Source of the DNA: an uncultured Erysipelotrichaceae bacterium
GTDB taxonomy: Bacteria; Bacillota_I; Bacilli_A; Erysipelotrichales; Erysipelotrichaceae
Assembly (NCBI GenBank): GCA_944326795.1
Contig: CALVFJ010000018.1
Location: forward strand, 1 to 32,813
DNA: 32,813 bases
Direction: 5' to 3'
Position numbers and translations under genes: made by a program. Position 1 is the stretch's first letter; every line of letters starts with the position of its first letter. The notes beneath the pieces are model-generated. The model did not search any database. It was not told the DNA's origin and worked only from the letters and a program-made list of their open reading frames with translations. Shown piece by piece: positions 6,397 to 15,047 of the stretch.

Positions 6397-6875
6397 TCTA
6401 ATCGATAGCCTAGATATGCTCCCGTCAAGCTATTTGCTTGATTAGCAACGCTAAGGATATCGCTCATGATCCTACCATTCTCATTTTCAAAATAGCTATT
6501 GACCTGAACTTTCAAGCCATCCTTCTCCACTTCATAGTCATTATCATCACAAACATCTAAGAAGATATTTGCATCATTTTCATCATCAAAGACAATGATA
6601 TGTTCTAATTTGATCTTCCCATGATATTTATTGTTAAAATTAGCTTGTTCTTTATAAATGCCATCAATAAATTTTTTGGATAGATATGGATATATCTCAT
6701 GCAGTTCATTGATCTTTTCATCAAATATATCTTCTTCATCATCGTCATCATCATCTTGGATGCTGACATATGTTACTTCTTCGTATTCTTTTTGTTTTTT
6801 TAGATTCTTTGCAACCATATAAGCAACGGCGCCGCCTAATGCCAATACCGATAAAACGATTCCTCTTTTTTTCAT
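6381..6875 (-). CDS. Membrane-anchored acidic protein, possible RraB-like C-terminal domain
   Basis: 164 residues, not recognised as a named family. Residues 4-22 are one hydrophobic segment (GIVLSVLALGGAVAYMVA) with a basic flank, so the rest is probably cytoplasmic. A linker with nine acidic residues in a row (41-49) follows. The C-terminal part from about residue 90 (HIIVFDDENDANIFLDV, then NDYEVE, later TGAYLGYRLEVEKL) has the strand-helix-strand rhythm of small alpha/beta sandwich proteins such as RraB, an RNase E inhibitor. That resemblance is weak and by eye. The ATG has AGAGGT upstream. It lies between asd and ecfA1 with its own likely promoter and a strong terminator. Confidence 0.7.
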   Translation of the reverse strand: MKKRGIVLSVLALGGAVAYMVAKNLKKQKEYEEVTYVSIQDDDDDDEEDIFDEKINELHEIYPYLSKKFIDGIYKEQANFNNKYHGKIKLEHIIVFDDENDANIFLDVCDDNDYEVEKDGLKVQVNSYFENENGRIMSDILSVANQANSLTGAYLGYRLEVEKL

Positions 6876-6901
6876 ACGGATACCTCTTTTTCTATTTACT
6901 T

Positions 6902-6910
6902 ATTGTATCA
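6902..6910 (-). promoter_or_regulatory. Possible extended -10 promoter for the acidic protein gene
   Basis: Minus-strand TGATACAAT (6902-6910) is an extended -10 (TG-N-TACAAT). No good -35 is seen. It overlaps the asd stop codon and would give a short leader to the ATG at 6875. Confidence 0.35.
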
Positions 6911-7885
6911 CAACTTTAAAAAATGCTCCAATATTTCTATGGCATTTGTTGCCGCACCTTTACGAATTTGATCACCGCAAACAAAGAACGTGATACCATT
7001 TGCAAAGATCCGATCTTTACGTAAGCGGCCAACGAACACTTCATCACGATTGCTTGCTACCAAAGGCATAGGCAGATCATTCTTTAAATATATCAAGCCT
7101 TCACTGTTGGAAAATGCCGCTTCAACTTGTGTTAGCTCTAAACGATCTTTGGTATAGACCGTAACAGCAATGCTATGCGACCTAGCAACCGGTACCCGCA
7201 CGCAGGTACAATTAACCTTTAGATCAGCGATATGCATGATCTTGCGAGCTTCTTTTTCCATTTTTAATTCTTCGCTGGTGTAGCCATCGCTGCCAAGATC
7301 ACCAATTTGCGGGATGCAGTTAAATAAGATCGGATAGTTGAAGACATCAGACTTGCGTTCGACCTTCCCATCTTGGCAAAAAGCAACGGTCTCAGCATTC
7401 AGCTCTTCTAAGCCCTTGGCCCCGGCTCCGCTAACCGCTTGATAGGTAACGGCATTGATGGCAGTTACCGGATTTAACTTATTGATTGCTTGCACCGCCA
7501 TCAAAGTGATGATCGTCGAGCAATTAGGATTAGCTATGATGCCATGATGGTTTACGATATCTTCTTTATTTATCTGAGGAATGACCAGAGGTACTTCTGC
7601 ATCATGGCGAAAAGCTGAGCTATTGTCAATAAATAATGCCCCTGATGCTTTGATATCGGTGATGTATCCCTTGGCAATATCGCTAGATACTGCTCCTAAG
7701 ATGACATCTAAACCAGTAAAAAATGGTTTTTCGATCTTATATCGTCGATCTTTGAAAGTAATTTCTTGGCCTACGCTGCCAAAGCCAAAAAATCTTATTT
7801 CTGTTATTGGTAATTCTCTTTCTTCCAAACATTGGATCATTTGTCTGCCAACCGCACCGCTGGCTCCTAATATTCCTATTTTCAT
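6908..7885 (-). CDS. asd: Aspartate-semialdehyde dehydrogenase
   Basis: Converts aspartyl phosphate to aspartate semialdehyde with NADPH, the second step to lysine, methionine and threonine. 325 residues from the chosen start. It has the nucleotide-binding GASGAVG (7-13), the catalytic cysteine C122 in NPNCSTI and the active-site histidine in ARSHSIAV. Starts 9 bases further upstream (GTG at 7894) are possible, but GGAG at the end of lysC is 10 bases from the ATG at 7885 and too close to the GTG. The gene begins 5 bases after lysC ends, as the last gene of hom-lysC-asd. No terminator follows, so some readthrough into the next gene is likely. Confidence 0.95.
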   Translation of the reverse strand: MKIGILGASGAVGRQMIQCLEERELPITEIRFFGFGSVGQEITFKDRRYKIEKPFFTGLDVILGAVSSDIAKGYITDIKASGALFIDNSSAFRHDAEVPLVIPQINKEDIVNHHGIIANPNCSTIITLMAVQAINKLNPVTAINAVTYQAVSGAGAKGLEELNAETVAFCQDGKVERKSDVFNYPILFNCIPQIGDLGSDGYTSEELKMEKEARKIMHIADLKVNCTCVRVPVARSHSIAVTVYTKDRLELTQVEAAFSNSEGLIYLKNDLPMPLVASNRDEVFVGRLRKDRIFANGITFFVCGDQIRKGAATNAIEILEHFLKL

Positions 7886-7890
7886 CTTAA

Positions 7891-9216
7891 TCACGCTCCA
7901 ATAAATTTTTCATAAATGCAATTGATCGTTTTAGCAAAATCTTTATTCATCACGCCAACGATGATATTGATCTCATCTGCTGTTTGGCTGATCAAACGAA
8001 TATTGATATCGTTGCTGCCCAATTGGGCGAACAGCTTTCCTGAAAAGCCTTTGGCATCTTTCATCTTACGGCCAACGACAGCGACCATGGAAATATTTTC
8101 TGAAAGGCTGACACTATCTAACGCTAATTCATTTTTTAGTTCTACCATCATTTCATAGATACAATGTTCGACCTTGCTGGTATCCATGACGATCGAAAAG
8201 GAATCTATGCCACTAGGAACCGATTCTACGCTAACATTATATTTACTAACGATGCTTAGCGCTTTAGCCAAGACTCCAACTTCATTGGAACTATGGCTTT
8301 TGACGATATTGATAACACTAAAATTTTGCCGACCAGTTATGCCAGTGATGGGATATGGATCATCATTTTTATCTAGTTCATCACAATTTTCAACGATCAA
8401 AGTACCGTTAGCCTTAGGATCATTGGTATTCAAGATATGGATCGGAATATGCTTGCTTTTGACCGGAAATATTGCTTCTTCATGCAAAACATTAGCTCCC
8501 ATATAGCTCATTTCTCGCAATTCATTATAGGTAATACGCTTGATGACTTTAGGATCTTTCACGATACGTGGATCAGCGATCATGATTCCTGGAACATCGG
8601 TAAAATTCTCGTATATGTCTGCATCTAGCACGTTAGCAATTATCGCTCCGGTCACATCGCTGCCACCTCGCGACATCAAATGGATCTTGTCATTGGGAAA
8701 GCTGCCATAAAAGCCGGGAATCACTAGTCTTTTGCCTTTTCCTAAATGCTCGTTCAGCTTAGCTTTGACCTTTGCATAATTTAAGCTGCCATCATAGTCG
8801 AACGCTAAAAGATCCTTGGCATCAATAAATTCAGCATCCAAATAATCGGCCATCATCTTCGCGCAAAGATATTCGCCACGTGATACCAAATAGTCAAGAT
8901 CGATATTTTTATCCATCAGCTTACGAATGCTAGAAAATTCCTTGTCGATATCCAATCTAAGCTGCAGCTGCTGATGGATCATACGATATTTTTCTTCGAC
9001 CATTTTCATCAATGATTCATATGAAACACCATATTTTAGATGGGCATGACAAAGATACAGCAGATCCGTAACCTTATGATCTTCATCATGACTTTTGCCA
9101 CATGCGCTCACCACGATAAAACGCCGATCATGATCAGCTTGGATGATATTTCTTACCTTGGCAAATTGGGTGGCATCCGCCACGCTAGAACCGCCAAATT
9201 TAGCAACTTTGATCAT
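7891..9216 (-). CDS. lysC: Aspartate kinase (tandem ACT domains)
   Basis: Phosphorylates aspartate, the entry step of the aspartate pathway. 441 residues, with the kinase motif KFGGSS (6-11), SRGGSD (substrate and ATP binding) and two C-terminal ACT domains (from about residue 300) that normally bind an inhibitory amino acid. The size fits the monofunctional, ACT-regulated class III-type enzyme. Placed between hom and asd and under the hom promoter, it is probably the threonine-sensitive isozyme, but the effector cannot be read from sequence. It overlaps the end of hom by 17 bases. The symbol lysC is used for the family; thrA-like naming is possible. Confidence 0.93.
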   Translation of the reverse strand: MIKVAKFGGSSVADATQFAKVRNIIQADHDRRFIVVSACGKSHDEDHKVTDLLYLCHAHLKYGVSYESLMKMVEEKYRMIHQQLQLRLDIDKEFSSIRKLMDKNIDLDYLVSRGEYLCAKMMADYLDAEFIDAKDLLAFDYDGSLNYAKVKAKLNEHLGKGKRLVIPGFYGSFPNDKIHLMSRGGSDVTGAIIANVLDADIYENFTDVPGIMIADPRIVKDPKVIKRITYNELREMSYMGANVLHEEAIFPVKSKHIPIHILNTNDPKANGTLIVENCDELDKNDDPYPITGITGRQNFSVINIVKSHSSNEVGVLAKALSIVSKYNVSVESVPSGIDSFSIVMDTSKVEHCIYEMMVELKNELALDSVSLSENISMVAVVGRKMKDAKGFSGKLFAQLGSNDINIRLISQTADEINIIVGVMNKDFAKTINCIYEKFIGA

Positions 9217-10279
9217 ATATACCTCCTATAAAGACTTGTTGATCTTTTACGATCTGCGCTAATTCATCGATGCTTAACAGTTGAGTAATGCAGCCTTGGC
9301 CTGCATATTCAGCGATAAATTGTTGATCGATCATTTGCTTGCTTAAATAAAACTGATATCTTTGTTCATTTTTGATCGTCGCTTTATTGATGATCTGATT
9401 GCGCAAAGGTCTACTTACATCCAAGCATATCGCACTTGCCGTAGGAAAACGTCCTGCTCCTTGACCGATATCATATGCGCTAGCCATATTTTGTGATCTG
9501 ATCATCACACAATTATTATTCTCTTTGATATTTGCCAAGATATGGTCCTTTCCAATAAAAAATGGCAAAACAAATACGTTGTTTTGATCGATATGGCCAA
9601 TTAACCGAATGACCTTATCTTGCCTATTGGCAAATGCCAAGGCTTCTTCATCGAGATATTCGATACCTTTTATATAAATGTCTTTCAATGCGACATTAGC
9701 ATCAAATATCGTGTTATACAGCAAAGCAGCTTTATAGCCAACATCACGGCCACAGATATCGCTAGCAGGATCTTTTTCGGCATACCCTAATTCTTGCGCT
9801 TGTTTCAAAGCTTGCTGATAAGTGATGTTTTTTGTGAAGATGCTGTCTAAGATGTAATTCGTCGTGCCATTCAAGATACCTTCAACCATCTGGATCTGAT
9901 CATATTCTTTCATATCCTGCAAACGATGCAAGATCGGTATGCCGCCGGCAACGCTAGCTTCAAACGAGATCGTTGTATTATTTTCTAACGCTAAGTTTAT
10001 CAATGATGCATAATGCCTTGCCATGATAGCCTTATTGCTAGTAATGACCCTGATGCCCTTTTTCAAAGCTGCGACTAGATAATCATATGCTATTTCAACA
10101 TCTGGCAAACATTCGATCATACATTCGATATCTGATTGCATAACAGCTGCAAAGTCATCGCAAAAAATATCGTTTGTTTCATGATGCAAGGCCAGGATCT
10201 TAACGATATCATGCTTATCCTTTAACAATTCATATACGCCTTGTCCTACGACGCCAAATCCTAATATTCCAATTTTCAT
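9200..10279 (-). CDS. hom: Homoserine dehydrogenase, shortened C-terminus
   Basis: Reduces aspartate semialdehyde to homoserine. 359 residues. The N-terminal Rossmann fold has GFGVVGQG (7-14), the substrate domain has NGTTNYILD and the catalytic-region GYAEKDPASDICGRD. Full-length Firmicute enzymes are about 430 residues and end in an ACT domain. Here only about 60 residues follow the catalytic part (from near QRYQFYLS), so the ACT domain is missing or reduced. GAGGA lies 7 bases before the ATG. It is the first gene of hom-lysC-asd, divergent from thrC. Confidence 0.95.
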   Translation of the reverse strand: MKIGILGFGVVGQGVYELLKDKHDIVKILALHHETNDIFCDDFAAVMQSDIECMIECLPDVEIAYDYLVAALKKGIRVITSNKAIMARHYASLINLALENNTTISFEASVAGGIPILHRLQDMKEYDQIQMVEGILNGTTNYILDSIFTKNITYQQALKQAQELGYAEKDPASDICGRDVGYKAALLYNTIFDANVALKDIYIKGIEYLDEEALAFANRQDKVIRLIGHIDQNNVFVLPFFIGKDHILANIKENNNCVMIRSQNMASAYDIGQGAGRFPTASAICLDVSRPLRNQIINKATIKNEQRYQFYLSKQMIDQQFIAEYAGQGCITQLLSIDELAQIVKDQQVFIGGIYDQSC

Positions 10280-10297
10280 AGCTGTGTCCTCTTGATA

Positions 10298-10311
10298 AAT
10301 ACACTTGTATT
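10298..10311. promoter_or_regulatory. 14-bp palindrome, candidate ThrR operator
   Basis: AATACA-CT-TGTATT is a perfect 6-2-6 inverted repeat. It overlaps the -35 of thrC (10305-10310) and lies about 6 to 19 bases downstream of the predicted start of hom transcription, so one bound protein could block both promoters. A ThrR-like regulator is encoded in the same cluster (12695-13126). Binding is an inference. Confidence 0.5.
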
Positions 10312-10333
10312 CCTATAGCAAACATAGTATCAT
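10305..10333 (+). promoter_or_regulatory. Promoter of thrC-thrB-thrR
   Basis: TTGTAT (10305-10310), 17-base spacer, TATCAT (10328-10333). The start of transcription would be near 10340, with AAGGAG 6 bases before the thrC ATG. Confidence 0.6.
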
Positions 10334-10352
10334 TAATATGCACATAAAACAA
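10324..10352 (-). promoter_or_regulatory. Promoter of hom-lysC-asd
   Basis: On the minus strand TTGTTT (10347-10352), 17-base spacer, TACTAT (10324-10329). Its -10 overlaps the -10 of the divergent thrC promoter by two bases, so the two promoters compete for the same DNA. Confidence 0.6.
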
Positions 10353-10362
10353 GGAGTTTATC

Positions 10363-11835
10363 ATGCCAAATTTATATAACACCCGCAATATCAATGAAAA
10401 AGTATCTCCGTCCTTGGCTATCATCAAAGGGATGGCAGCTGATCAAGGCTTATATTGTTTCAAATTAGATGAAATCTTAAAATTTGATTTAGAAGCTTGG
10501 CAAAAGCTTAATTACCAGCAATTAGCTAAGGTCTTGATCAAACATTTTTTTGATGATCTGGATGAAAAGATGATCGAAGCATGCGTTCTACAAGCTTATG
10601 ATAGCAAATTTGATGTTCCAGAATGCGTTAAACTTCAAAAGTATGGCCAACTTCATGTTTTAGAAACATATCATGGACCTACCTGTGCCTTTAAAGATAT
10701 GGCCTTGACCATCCTTCCTTATTTATTGACATGCGCTTATCAAAAACAGCAGATAAACAAACAAATCTATATCCTATGTGCAACCAGCGGCGATACTGGC
10801 AAGGCTGCTTTAGAAGGCTTCAAAGATGTAAAAAACACTTATATCACGGTTTTCTTTCCCCAAGAAAATGTCTCATATATCCAAGCCCAACAAATGTTGA
10901 CCACATCTGGCAAGAATACAAATGTCATTCAAGTTAAGGGAAATTTTGATGACTGTCAAAAAATCGTTAAGGACTGTTTTGAAGATCAAACTCTAAAAGA
11001 TAATCAAAGTATTCAGCTAAGTAGTGCTAACAGCATCAATATCGGACGATTGGTGCCGCAGATCATCTATTATGTTTGGAGCTATCTGCAACTAGTCAAC
11101 AACGGCACCATCAAGATGAATGATAAGATCAATTTCAGCGTGCCTTGTGGAAATTTTGGCAATATCCTAGCTGCTTTCATTGCTAAAAAGCTAGGCTTAC
11201 CTATTGACAAACTGATCGTAGCTACCAATCGCAACGATGTCTTAGCCGAATTTATCCAAACTGGGCACTATGACAGTCGCCGTGAATTCCATAAGACGAT
11301 ATCTCCGTCCATGGATATCTTGATCTCATCTAATATCGAGCGCTTATTATTTATCCTAAGCAATTATGATGATCAAAGCGTTAAAAATTATATGCATCAA
11401 TTAAAAGAACAAGGCCATTATACGGTAGACGCGACCATCTTTGAACAATTACAAGAAAACTTTGTTGCTTATACTTTTGATGATGAAATGACGAAACAGC
11501 AGATCAAAAAATTATATCTAGAAACCAAGCATTGTCTAGATCCTCATTCTGCAATCGCTTATGCTGCCGCTGAAAAATATGGTAAATTGCCTACGGTCGC
11601 TGTCGCTACCGCTAGTCCTTACAAATTTGCCAAAGATGTTTGTCAAGCCATTGATCATTCGTGCAAGAAAGATGATGACTTTGATTATATAGCAGCATTA
11701 GCTTCTTTAACCGATGAACCAATACCGACAAGCTTAAAATATTTATATGATTTACCAATCAACCATCATCAGATCATTACCAAGGATCAAGGTATCCAGG
11801 TGATAATCAACAATATTAAGGAGATGATAAAATGA
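10363..11835 (+). CDS. thrC: Threonine synthase
   Basis: A pyridoxal-phosphate enzyme making threonine from O-phosphohomoserine. 490 residues, the long class found in many bacteria and fungi rather than the 350-residue Bacillus form. The PLP lysine is K111 in HGPTCAFKDMAL; CATSGDTGKAALEGF and VPCGNFGNILAAF are the cofactor-phosphate loops. The RBS is AAGGAG. It overlaps thrB by 4 bases. It is the first gene of thrC-thrB-thrR, divergent from hom. Confidence 0.95.
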   Translation: MPNLYNTRNINEKVSPSLAIIKGMAADQGLYCFKLDEILKFDLEAWQKLNYQQLAKVLIKHFFDDLDEKMIEACVLQAYDSKFDVPECVKLQKYGQLHVLETYHGPTCAFKDMALTILPYLLTCAYQKQQINKQIYILCATSGDTGKAALEGFKDVKNTYITVFFPQENVSYIQAQQMLTTSGKNTNVIQVKGNFDDCQKIVKDCFEDQTLKDNQSIQLSSANSINIGRLVPQIIYYVWSYLQLVNNGTIKMNDKINFSVPCGNFGNILAAFIAKKLGLPIDKLIVATNRNDVLAEFIQTGHYDSRREFHKTISPSMDILISSNIERLLFILSNYDDQSVKNYMHQLKEQGHYTVDATIFEQLQENFVAYTFDDEMTKQQIKKLYLETKHCLDPHSAIAYAAAEKYGKLPTVAVATASPYKFAKDVCQAIDHSCKKDDDFDYIAALASLTDEPIPTSLKYLYDLPINHHQIITKDQGIQVIINNIKEMIK

Positions 11836-12698
11836 TTCAAATAAAAGTATGCGCCAGCAGCGCTAATCTTGGCCCGGGATTTGATACCTTAGGCGTCGGG
11901 CTTTCCCTTTACAATATCTTTAAAGTTGAACAAAGCAATCAATTATGGATCGAAGGATGTCCCCCAGAATTCAATAACGAAAATAATTTATTCTATATTG
12001 GCTATCAAACTGTCTGCAAAGCATTAAATGTTCCTGATAAATGTCATGTTATTTTTGATTGCCATATTCCGATTTCTCGCGGATTAGGTAGCAGTGCCAA
12101 TCTTATAAGCGCTGGAGCCTTAGCAGCCAATTATCTTCATGGCAGCATCCTTTCCAAAGATGAAATATTTAGGATATGCGTAGATATCGAAGGTCATCCT
12201 GATAACATTGCACCATGCATCTACGGTGGACTTACGACAGCTTTTAATGAGCGCAACGTTCAAGCACTTTCATTAGATATCAGCCCAAATTTCTATTTTA
12301 CCGCTATCATTCCTGACTATAAGACAGATACTAAAGAATGCCGCAAAGCTTTACCAGCTGAAGTACCGCTTCGTGATGCCGTCTACAATATATCACATAC
12401 CGTCGCCCTAACCTATGCTTTGAAAGTTGGTGACCGCGAATTGCTTCGTGATGCCTGTCATGATCTATTACATCAACCATATCGTAAAAACTTGATCAAA
12501 GATTACGATATAATTGCAGATACGTGCTTCAAAAATCAAGCTTGTGCCTTTATGATCAGTGGTTCAGGCCCTACATGTATGGTAATATCTAACTTTTCTA
12601 ATTTTTCCGAAGCGATTCAAGATGAAATAAAGGGAGCCTACCGGATAATCGATCTTTCCGTCGATTATAAGGGTTACGAAATTACCGAGCTATCATGA
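11832..12698 (+). CDS. thrB: Homoserine kinase
   Basis: A GHMP-family kinase phosphorylating homoserine, the step before ThrC. 288 residues. It starts with ASSANLGPGFDTLGVGL (substrate region), followed by the ATP-binding motif PISRGLGSSAN (80-90) and the C-terminal GHMP motif SGSGPTCM. GGAG precedes the ATG. It overlaps thrC and the following regulator gene by 4 bases each (ATGA), so the three genes are translationally coupled. Confidence 0.96.
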   Translation: MIQIKVCASSANLGPGFDTLGVGLSLYNIFKVEQSNQLWIEGCPPEFNNENNLFYIGYQTVCKALNVPDKCHVIFDCHIPISRGLGSSANLISAGALAANYLHGSILSKDEIFRICVDIEGHPDNIAPCIYGGLTTAFNERNVQALSLDISPNFYFTAIIPDYKTDTKECRKALPAEVPLRDAVYNISHTVALTYALKVGDRELLRDACHDLLHQPYRKNLIKDYDIIADTCFKNQACAFMISGSGPTCMVISNFSNFSEAIQDEIKGAYRIIDLSVDYKGYEITELS

Positions 12699-13126
12699 AT
12701 GAATTTTTGATCGTTCATAGTTCGATATTACCGCCATGTTTTTTGACCGTGATCAAGGTACGTGAATATCTTCATCAACATCCAAATGAAAACGTCAAAG
12801 ATGCTTGTCAAAAGTTTGCAATATCGCGCTCAACTTATTACAAATATAAAGATCTGGTATTTCTGCCCAATAAAAATGCTAGTCGAAAAGCCATAATTTC
12901 CTTAGCTTTAAAAAATGAACAAGGAAATTTATCCAATGTTTTAAATGCTTTAAGCGTAGCAAACGCCAATATCCTAACGATATCTCAAGCTTTGCCAATA
13001 AATAATATCGCTAATGTCAATATTAGCCTCGACATCAGCAAGCTACAAACCGAACTGACGATGATCATCAATGAACTGACAAAAATAAAAGGCGTTATAA
13101 ACGCCAGTTTGATCAATATCGAATAG
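12695..13126 (+). CDS. thrR: ThrR/PheB-family HTH-ACT regulator of threonine synthesis
   Basis: 143 residues. Residues 33-55 (ENVKDACQKFAISRSTYYKY) form a helix-turn-helix, and the rest (about 62-143, KAIISLALKNEQGNLSNVLN onward) is an ACT domain likely to bind an amino acid. This is the layout of the PheB/ThrR (UPF0735) family. In Bacillus subtilis ThrR represses hom and thrCB, and its gene sits next to them, as here. The gene overlaps thrB by 4 bases. Its last 14 bases overlap the convergent methyltransferase gene, and the opposite-strand terminator lies within its coding sequence. Function rests on family and context. Confidence 0.8.
   Translation: MNEFLIVHSSILPPCFLTVIKVREYLHQHPNENVKDACQKFAISRSTYYKYKDLVFLPNKNASRKAIISLALKNEQGNLSNVLNALSVANANILTISQALPINNIANVNISLDISKLQTELTMIINELTKIKGVINASLINIE
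13081..13105 (-). terminator. Terminator of the lipoprotein-UPF0210-methyltransferase operon, inside thrR
   Basis: A 6-bp GC-rich stem GGCGTT/AACGCC (13091-13096 with 13100-13105) with a 3-base loop is followed on the minus strand by TTTTATTTTT. It begins 8 bases after the methyltransferase stop codon and lies wholly within thrR codons read on the other strand. Confidence 0.7.
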
Positions 13127-13679
13127 GTTTAAGCACCAAGATGCCATCACCTATATCTTTGTGATATTCACAATGAAACTTAGGATCTTTAAGGATATCA
13201 TCCCTAAAGGTCCTAAGTTTTTTTACCAAGCTTCGAGTATTGCGGTTATGGGTAAGCTGTGGATCATCAACAATGCCATGGAATTCAAGGTTATCAAAGA
13301 TAAACAGATCGCTATTAGTTAAAAAATGTTCAAGATATCGGCGATATTTTCCTTTTGCCGCATCTACAAAGATCATATCATAATGTTTATCTGTCCTAAA
13401 AGCTAAAGCGTCAGTTAGATAACAAGTAATTTGATCAGCTAGCTGGTTATTATTGATATTTTCCATGGCTAGCCCATACATCTGGGGATCGATCTCTAAC
13501 GTATCGATCTTGATGTCCTTATCTAACTTCGCCATCTGCATGCTGCTATAGCCAATCGCTGTTCCGATTTCTAATATCGTTTTGATATTATGCGTTTGAA
13601 TATATTCTAACAAAAATTGCAGACCATCATCTAACATGATCGGAACATGATGTTCGTGAGCGTATTCTTTGATATCCAT
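13113..13679 (-). CDS. O-methyltransferase, TrmR (tRNA 5-hydroxyuridine)-like
   Basis: A SAM-dependent O-methyltransferase of the family that includes TrmR/YrrM, which methylates 5-hydroxyuridine at the tRNA wobble position. 188 residues from the chosen start. It has EYAHEHHVPIM at the N-terminus, SAM motif ILEIGTAIGYS (35-45), and the metal-binding FVDAAKGKY (D106) with FDNLEFHG. A longer in-frame start at 13742 would add 21 residues lying inside the upstream gene. The ATG at 13679 is preferred because it overlaps the upstream stop (TAATG), and the added residues do not look conserved. The tRNA role is an inference; small-molecule or catechol methylation is possible. Confidence 0.85.
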   Translation of the reverse strand: MDIKEYAHEHHVPIMLDDGLQFLLEYIQTHNIKTILEIGTAIGYSSMQMAKLDKDIKIDTLEIDPQMYGLAMENINNNQLADQITCYLTDALAFRTDKHYDMIFVDAAKGKYRRYLEHFLTNSDLFIFDNLEFHGIVDDPQLTHNRNTRSLVKKLRTFRDDILKDPKFHCEYHKDIGDGILVLKPIRY

Positions 13680-15037
13680 TAGTTTTTCAAGCTCTGCAAT
13701 GGTGCAGGGATCCTTCCTTTGCGCTTGATCATCACATCGCATTTGACCTTGCTGATAGGCATGATCGGTCCGCTTCCTAATAAACCGCCAAATTCCAATT
13801 CTTCTTCACCATCATGGCCAATGGCAGGAATGATCCTTACTGCCGTGGTCTTGCTGTTGACCATGCCTATCGCTGCTTCGTCCGCAATGATACCAGAAAT
13901 GGTTGATGGGGTCGTATCGCCAGGAACAACGATCATATCCAATCCTACCGAGCAAACAGCCGTCATTGCTTCCAACTTTTCTAGCTTCAAGGCTTGTGAT
14001 TTGCAAGCCGCGATCATCCCAGCATCTTCGCTTACCGGAATAAAAGCTCCGCTCAAACCACCGATCGAACTGCTAGCCATGACCCCGCCTTTTTTTACCG
14101 CATCATTTAGCATGGCCAAACACGCGGTAGTTCCAGGTCCTCCACACTGTTCTAAGCCCATCTCTTCCAAGATATACGCTACTGAATCCCCAATTGCAGG
14201 TGTTGGTGCCAAAGATAGATCAACGATACCAAAAGGGACATTTAAACGTTCACTCGCTAAATTTCCAACTAATTGGCCCATACGGGTAATCTTAAAGGCT
14301 GTTTTCTTGATGATCTCTGCTAATTCATCCATCGATTTATCTTTACCCGCCTTAGCTAGAGCGCTGCGTACCACACCGGGACCGCTGACTCCAACATTGA
14401 TAACGACCTCAGGTTCACTAATACCATGAAAAGCTCCTGCCATAAAAGGATTATCTTCGACCGCATTGCAAAAAACGACCAGCTTGCAAGCTCCCATACA
14501 ATTTTGATCTTTGGTAATTTCAGCCGCTTGATGAACGATCCTGCCCATTAGTTCCACGGCATCCATATTGATACCTGCACGGGTAGAACCTACGTTGACG
14601 CTTGCACAAACATGTTCCGTTAATTTCAAAGCTTCCGGGATGCTTTCGATCAATTCTTTTTCGCCTTTGGTCATTCCTTTTTGTACCAATGCGCTATAGC
14701 CACCGATAAAATTAACATTAAGCGCTTTTGCACATTCATCCAAGGCTAATGCGTATTTGACACAATTTCCTCCGCTAACGCTTTGTAAAAGGCTGATTGG
14801 CGTAACGCTGATGCGTTTATTGATGATAGGTATACCATATTCTTTGCTGATATCATCGCCAACTTTTACCAGATCCTTTGCCAGCGTCATGATCTTTTTC
14901 TTAATTTTTGCACATGCTACATCGATATCTTTGTCTGCACAATCTAATAATGAAATTCCCATGGTAATGGTTCGAATGTCAAGATCTTCTTCATCGATCA
15001 TATGGATCGTTTCCAAGATATTATTTGTATTGATCAT
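13679..15037 (-). CDS. UPF0210 / DUF711 family protein
   Basis: 452 residues, full length for UPF0210 (PFL-like, DUF711), whose biochemical role is unknown. Typical family stretches are [14 protein letters not shown] near the N-terminus, [34 protein letters not shown] and [24 protein letters not shown] lies 7 bases before the ATG. In many Firmicutes it follows a small ACT protein (UPF0237), as here, and the pair is probably an amino-acid-responsive unit, though no activity is proven. Confidence 0.95.
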   Translation of the reverse strand: MINTNNILETIHMIDEEDLDIRTITMGISLLDCADKDIDVACAKIKKKIMTLAKDLVKVGDDISKEYGIPIINKRISVTPISLLQSVSGGNCVKYALALDECAKALNVNFIGGYSALVQKGMTKGEKELIESIPEALKLTEHVCASVNVGSTRAGINMDAVELMGRIVHQAAEITKDQNCMGACKLVVFCNAVEDNPFMAGAFHGISEPEVVINVGVSGPGVVRSALAKAGKDKSMDELAEIIKKTAFKITRMGQLVGNLASERLNVPFGIVDLSLAPTPAIGDSVAYILEEMGLEQCGGPGTTACLAMLNDAVKKGGVMASSSIGGLSGAFIPVSEDAGMIAACKSQALKLEKLEAMTAVCSVGLDMIVVPGDTTPSTISGIIADEAAIGMVNSKTTAVRIIPAIGHDGEEELEFGGLLGSGPIMPISKVKCDVMIKRKGRIPAPLQSLKN

Positions 15038-15047
15038 AATGTTTCAC

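Noticed and set aside
10230..10427. Open frame on the minus strand across the hom-thrC intergenic region
   Set aside because: It overlaps both promoters and the starts of hom and thrC in another frame, with no ribosome site.
13719..14429. Long open frame on the plus strand opposite the UPF0210 gene
   Set aside because: It is antisense to a full-length conserved gene, and the protein is low-complexity with no motif; a mirror of codon bias.
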